Shown here one piece after another: positions 60,860 through 64,000 of a DNA stretch of 64,000 nucleotides. Position 1 is the stretch's first letter. Each line of letters begins with the position of its first letter. The position numbers and the translations under genes were made by a program. A model generated the notes under the pieces. It had not been told where the DNA came from and made no database searches. It saw only the letters and a program-made list of their open reading frames with translations. The DNA lies in the NCBI RefSeq assembly GCF_900184225.1, contig NZ_FXWZ01000003.1, positions 1,305,684 to 1,369,683 on the forward strand, written 5' to 3'. The DNA comes from Brevibacterium ihuae (GTDB taxonomy: Bacteria > Actinomycetota > Actinomycetes > Actinomycetales > Brevibacteriaceae).

Positions 60860-61615
60860 TCACACCCCGCCGATGAGCCCCTTGCCGCCGTCGAGCACGA
60901 GCACCTGGCCGGTGATCCAGCTCGCCTCCTCGGAGAGGAGGAACGCAGACGCTGCGGCGATGTCCTCCGGGGTGCCGAGGCGCTTCATCGGGTAGCCGGC
61001 GGCCACCCCCTCCTCGTCCTTCGCGTAGAGCGCCTCGGCGAACTTCGTCTTGACGACGGCGGGTGCCACGGCGTTGACGCGGACGTCCGGACCGAGCTCC
61101 ATCGCGAGCTGGCGGGTGATGTGGATGAGCATCGCCTTGGACGAGCCGTAGAAGCCGATGTTCTCCGGCTGGCCCAGGCCCGCGACGGAGGCGACGTTGA
61201 GCACCCGGCCGCCGCGCTCGGCGAACGATGCCCGGTAGACCTTCTGCGTCCACGACAGCGCGGACAGGTCGTTGACCTCGACGACCTTGCGGGCAGCACC
61301 CAGATCGAGGTCGATCATCGGGCCGTAGACCGGGTTGATGCCGGTGTTGTTGACGAGGATGTCGACGGGGCCGAAGGTCTCGGTGACCTTCGCGATGACC
61401 TCGTCCTGGTGATCGGGCTGGTCGGCCTTGCCGGCGACGGCGATCGCGTGCTCCGGGCCGCCGAGGGTCTCGACCGCGGCGTCGAGCGCCTCCTGGCCGC
61501 GCGCGGTGATCGCGACCTTCGCGCCCTCGTCGACGAGGCGCTGGGCGATGCCGAGGCCGATGCCGCGCGAGGCTCCGGTGACGATGGCCACGGTGTTCTC
61601 GAACCGACGGGTCAT
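60860..61615 (-). CDS. SDR-family oxidoreductase (FabG-like)
   Basis: A 251-residue classical SDR. TGASRGIGLGIAQRL binds the cofactor, VNNTGINP stands for NNAG, and NVASVAGLGQPENIGFYGSSK gives Ser and Tyr-x3-Lys; NAVAPAVVKTKFAEAL follows. This pattern fits 3-oxoacyl reductases and similar alcohol dehydrogenases. GAAGGAGAGCACCC precedes ATG 61615, a strong ribosome-binding site. It is alone; upstream lies a 278-base region with a palindrome and a tandem repeat. Substrate unknown. Confidence 0.86.
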   Translation of the reverse strand: MTRRFENTVAIVTGASRGIGLGIAQRLVDEGAKVAITARGQEALDAAVETLGGPEHAIAVAGKADQPDHQDEVIAKVTETFGPVDILVNNTGINPVYGPMIDLDLGAARKVVEVNDLSALSWTQKVYRASFAERGGRVLNVASVAGLGQPENIGFYGSSKAMLIHITRQLAMELGPDVRVNAVAPAVVKTKFAEALYAKDEEGVAAGYPMKRLGTPEDIAAASAFLLSEEASWITGQVLVLDGGKGLIGGV

Positions 61616-61770
61616 GGGTGCTCTCCTTCGAGTGGTGGGCGGTGCGGACGCGCGGACACGGCGCTTCGAAGCCGTGCCGAACGATTGTTCACCATCCTAT
61701 GTGCGCGGGTCCGCGCGTCAATCGGAACCGACGGCGGACCCGGCCTGCGCCGGCGCACGTGCGGCCCGAC

Positions 61771-61833
61771 GCGGTCATGACCGCCCCGAGCGGTGTCGCC
61801 CGGGGGTATGACCGCGTCGGGCGGTGTCGCCCG
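61771..61833. repeat. palindrome and 31-bp tandem repeat upstream of the SDR gene
   Basis: GCGGTCATGACCGC (61771-61784) is a perfect 14-base palindrome. A related 26-base unit, starting ATGACCGC and ending GCGGTGTCGCCCG, occurs at 61777-61802 and 61808-61833. It lies between the nei-like stop and the SDR start, so it could end the former transcript or regulate the latter. Confidence 0.6.
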
Positions 61834-61893
61834 GTCCCGTGCGGTCGTTCGCCCACGTATGCAGGACCCGGCGGCGGCCGCGCGGATGCCCGG

Positions 61894-62928
61894 TCAGTCG
61901 AGCCAGGTTCCGCGGAGCCGCGGCGCGCGGCGCCTGCGCACGCTCTGACAGCGCGGACACCAGTAGACGGAGCGACCGGCGATCTCGGCGTCGCGCACCG
62001 GGGTGTTGCACAGGCGGCACGGCAGCCCCTGCCGGTGGTAGACGTAGAACGACTTCTCCCTCGGGACCACGCCGGGGTCCTCGTCGCCGTTCTGGCGGGT
62101 GCCGCGCGAGCGCTCCCGGATGATCGGGTGGATGTCGCGGTGCTCGGGTTCCGTGGTGACGATCCGGCCCGTGCGTGCACCGTACCGGAGGAGGGGCACG
62201 AGGTCGTCCCACAGGCCCTCCACGTTGCTCGCGGTGAGGTCCGAGCCGGGGACGAACGGGTCGAGCCGCGCGCGGAACAGGAGCTCCGCGCGGTAGATGT
62301 TCCCGATCCCGGCGACCACGGCCTGATTCATCAGCTGGGCGCCGATCGCGGTGCGCGACCTGCGCACCCGGTCGACGAAGGCCTGCGGTTCGGCGTCGGC
62401 GCGGAGGGGATCCGGGCCGAGCCGGGTGAGGATCTCCGCGCGTTCGACGGGGTCGATCACTGCGCAGGCGGTGGGTCCGGTGAGGTCGGCGAGGCCGTGC
62501 GGTCCCACGACCCTCAGGCGCACATTCTCCCCCGGAGCGAGGTGACGCCAGGAATCCTTTCGGCCCGCACCTCGGCCCGCGCCCGAGGAGCCCGGGGTGC
62601 TCTCCTGCTCGCCGAGGCGCCTGCGGGGCGCGCCGATCGCATGGACCCGGGCGAACGCCTCGTCCCCGGCGAAGGTCCAGGAGCCGTAGAGCCCCAGGTG
62701 GACGTGGATGTAGGACTCCGGGGAGCCGCCGTCGAGCGCGCGCCCCCCGGGGGCGAACCCGAGGAAGAGGTGCTTGCCCACGGCCTCCGAGGACACCAGG
62801 AACTGCCCGGACAGGCGCTCGGCGCCGGCGGCGAACCGGCCCTGCGGGCTCGACAGCGCGAGCCGGGCGCCGAGGAACGCCTCGTCGAACGCGGAGGCCA
62901 GCCGGTGGATCGTGTGGCCCTCGGGCAT
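61894..62928 (-). CDS. Fpg/Nei-family DNA glycosylase (endonuclease VIII-like)
   Basis: A 344-residue base-excision repair enzyme that removes oxidised bases and nicks the strand. MPEGHTIHRLA gives catalytic Pro2 and Glu3, so ATG 62928 must be the start although the open frame is longer. MNQAVVAGIGNIYRAELLF is the helix-two-turn-helix, and CRLCNTPV...WCPRCQS the zinc finger. PEGHT rather than PELPE puts it with Nei/Nei2. A loop of about 25 residues rich in Gly/Arg/Ser (near 119-143) is inserted in the N-terminal domain. The GNAT gene ends 31 bases upstream, so both may be co-transcribed. Confidence 0.92.
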   Translation of the reverse strand: MPEGHTIHRLASAFDEAFLGARLALSSPQGRFAAGAERLSGQFLVSSEAVGKHLFLGFAPGGRALDGGSPESYIHVHLGLYGSWTFAGDEAFARVHAIGAPRRRLGEQESTPGSSGAGRGAGRKDSWRHLAPGENVRLRVVGPHGLADLTGPTACAVIDPVERAEILTRLGPDPLRADAEPQAFVDRVRRSRTAIGAQLMNQAVVAGIGNIYRAELLFRARLDPFVPGSDLTASNVEGLWDDLVPLLRYGARTGRIVTTEPEHRDIHPIIRERSRGTRQNGDEDPGVVPREKSFYVYHRQGLPCRLCNTPVRDAEIAGRSVYWCPRCQSVRRRRAPRLRGTWLD

Positions 62929-62959
62929 CAGCGGACCCCCGTCGCGCCGCGCCGGGGTC

Positions 62960-63568
62960 TCATGCGACCTCCTTGAAGAACCAGCAGCGGTCACCCGGGT
63001 CCGTCGCCGAGGTGGCGAGCAGCCCGTCCTCGATCCCGCTGAAGGCGAACGGGGGCTCGTCCCCGTGCTCGAGGACGACGAATCCGGCGCGGTGGACGAA
63101 GCCGGTGAGCGACTCCGGGCAGGCGCCGGTGAGCAGAGCGCGGGTGGACAGTCCGGCCTGGCCGAGGACCTGCGGGGCGAGCCCGAGCAGCACCGTGGCG
63201 ATACCGCGCGAGCGGAAGCCCGGGGCGGTGGCGAGCGCGCGCACGAAGAGTGCGGTGCCGTTGTCGTAGCTCACCGCGGTGAGGACGAGAACCCCTGCGA
63301 GGGTGCCGGCGGCATCGCGGACGACGAGCCCCGTGTCCTGGGGCTCGAGGGTGAATGCGGCGGCTGCGGACGGCCGCTCGGCGGGGTCCGGTCCGGCCGG
63401 ATCCGGGCCTGCGCCGTCGAGCGCGTCGCGGACGAGCGCGGCCGCCTCCTCGCGGCCCTCGTCGACGAGGAGATCGAAGGTCAGGCCGTCGTCCACGAGC
63501 GCCTGCGCCCAGCGGACGTGCCGCTTCCTCACCGCGTCATTGTGCAGTCCGGGAAAGAGAATCGCCAT
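62960..63568 (-). CDS. GNAT-family acetyltransferase
   Basis: A 202-residue protein with a C-terminal GNAT domain. FVRALATAPGFRSRGIATVLL is the acetyl-CoA pyrophosphate loop and motif A; GFVHRAGFVVLEHG is motif B. The N-terminal 80 residues (LHNDAVRKRHVRWAQALVDD, then a Gly/Pro/Ala linker) are not part of the domain and may bind the substrate. ATG 63568 was chosen; GTG 63577 adds three residues. It sits just before the nei-like gene in the same direction. Substrate unknown. Confidence 0.75.
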   Translation of the reverse strand: MAILFPGLHNDAVRKRHVRWAQALVDDGLTFDLLVDEGREEAAALVRDALDGAGPDPAGPDPAERPSAAAAFTLEPQDTGLVVRDAAGTLAGVLVLTAVSYDNGTALFVRALATAPGFRSRGIATVLLGLAPQVLGQAGLSTRALLTGACPESLTGFVHRAGFVVLEHGDEPPFAFSGIEDGLLATSATDPGDRCWFFKEVA

Positions 63569-63678
63569 GCCTGCCACAGTAGCGCGGCGCTCCGCGCCCG
63601 CGTCCCGGCGCCCGCCTCGGCGGCGGTCCCCGTATGTCGCTGGGGCTAGAGCGCGCTAGAGGCCGGTACCGTGTGCCC

Positions 63679-64000
63679 ATGGACCCGATTCGGAATCCCT
63701 ATGCCCCCGGGGCCGGCCAGCGCCCGCCCGAGCTCGCCGGACGCGACACCGAGCTCGACATGTTCCAGGTCGTGCTCGAGCGGATCGCGCGCGGTCGGCC
63801 CGAGCGCTCCCTCGTCCTCACCGGTCTGCGCGGGGTCGGCAAGACCGTGCTCCTCAACAGCCTGCGCTCCTCGGCGGTGCGCTCGCGCTGGGGGACCGGC
63901 AAGATCGAGGCGCGGCCGGACTCCGAGCTGCGCCGCCCGCTGTCGGCGGCCCTCCACCAGGCGGTGCGCGAGCTCGGCATCCGCGACGAGGACTCCCGCA
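63679..64000 (+). CDS. ATP-binding (AAA-type) protein, N-terminal part
   Basis: The first 107 codons only; the gene continues past the right edge. NPYAPGAGQRPPELAGRD then ELDMFQVVLERIARGRPERS leads to LTGLRGVGKTVLLNSL, a Walker A motif of the ORC/STAND-like ATPase group. Actinobacterial proteins starting this way are cytoplasmic ATPases of unknown role. The Walker B and sensor motifs are not in the window. TACCGT ends six bases before ATG 63679, so the transcript may be leaderless. It diverges from the GNAT gene. Confidence 0.75.
   Translation, partial: MDPIRNPYAPGAGQRPPELAGRDTELDMFQVVLERIARGRPERSLVLTGLRGVGKTVLLNSLRSSAVRSRWGTGKIEARPDSELRRPLSAALHQAVRELGIRDEDSR

Noticed and set aside
1-64000. 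A defence island, phage or transposon
   Set aside because: I looked for transposase, integrase, restriction, toxin-antitoxin and reverse-transcriptase motifs and target-site duplications and saw none. RecQ, Nei and Ogt here are ordinary repair genes.

Overview
The window is about 70% GC with strong G/C third-position bias, TAnnnT-type -10 boxes, several GTG starts and one TTG start, and many 1- or 4-base stop/start overlaps. This points to a Gram-positive actinobacterium. The gene content (a split oleA / fused oleBC / oleD olefin locus, many acyl-CoA enzymes, several CaiB/BaiF CoA-transferases) fits Micrococcales, and Brevibacterium is my best guess. The genus is inference and was not tested. 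No rRNA, tRNA, CRISPR array, phage gene or transposase was seen.

Layout. 1-8.3 kb: housekeeping and small-molecule genes (M20 peptidase fragment, GCS2-family ligase, aminotransferase plus EamA exporter, an orphan zinc-site ArsR repressor, a membrane-anchored lysozyme-like protein, a crotonase, a DUF1345 membrane protein). 8.4-15 kb: an acyl-CoA synthetase, then the complete head-to-head olefin cluster oleA-oleBC-oleD on the minus strand. 15.3-24.8 kb: a DsbA-like gene broken by a frameshift beside an intact CcdA, SDRs, a hydrolase, a lactate dehydrogenase-type flavoenzyme, an SDR pseudogene, a TauE/SafE exporter with a possible cysteine-containing leader peptide, a PrpE-like ligase and a TM2 protein.

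25-41 kb is dominated by acyl-CoA metabolism: an acyl-CoA dehydrogenase; a class I fumarase coupled to a CaiB CoA-transferase and divergent from a GntR regulator; an unsaturated-fatty-acid pair (dienoyl-CoA isomerase-like plus 2,4-dienoyl-CoA reductase); an ECF sigma factor overlapping an alkylguanine-DNA methyltransferase; a degenerate adenylate-forming protein; a Nudix hydrolase; and a CitE-like lyase divergent from a MaoC hydratase / acyl-CoA dehydrogenase / crotonase / FabG row. 41-46 kb: cardiolipin synthase, a YtxH-like protein, a YihY-family membrane protein, a GlgC-like nucleotidyltransferase. 46-51 kb: thiolase, CaiB transferase, etfB and etfA in one direction. 51-57 kb: a LysR regulator divergent from a class I CoA-transferase pair, a CaiB transferase and an MFS permease. 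57.5-64 kb: RecQ, a lipoprotein, an SDR, a Nei/Fpg DNA glycosylase, a GNAT enzyme and the start of an ATPase.

How it fits together. Acyl-CoA synthetases and CoA-transferases charge acids; dehydrogenases pass electrons to EtfAB; crotonases, MaoC, SDRs and thiolase run beta-oxidation-like steps; OleA draws two acyl-CoAs into long-chain olefin. Many gene ends carry strong hairpins. Five loci share one palindromic family whose arms differ only by compensated base pairs, the most unusual non-coding signal here. I see no clearly new multi-gene defence or mobile system; the best leads are the palindrome family, the two decayed genes, the degenerate ligase, the leader peptide before TauE and the two orphan organic-acid operons.
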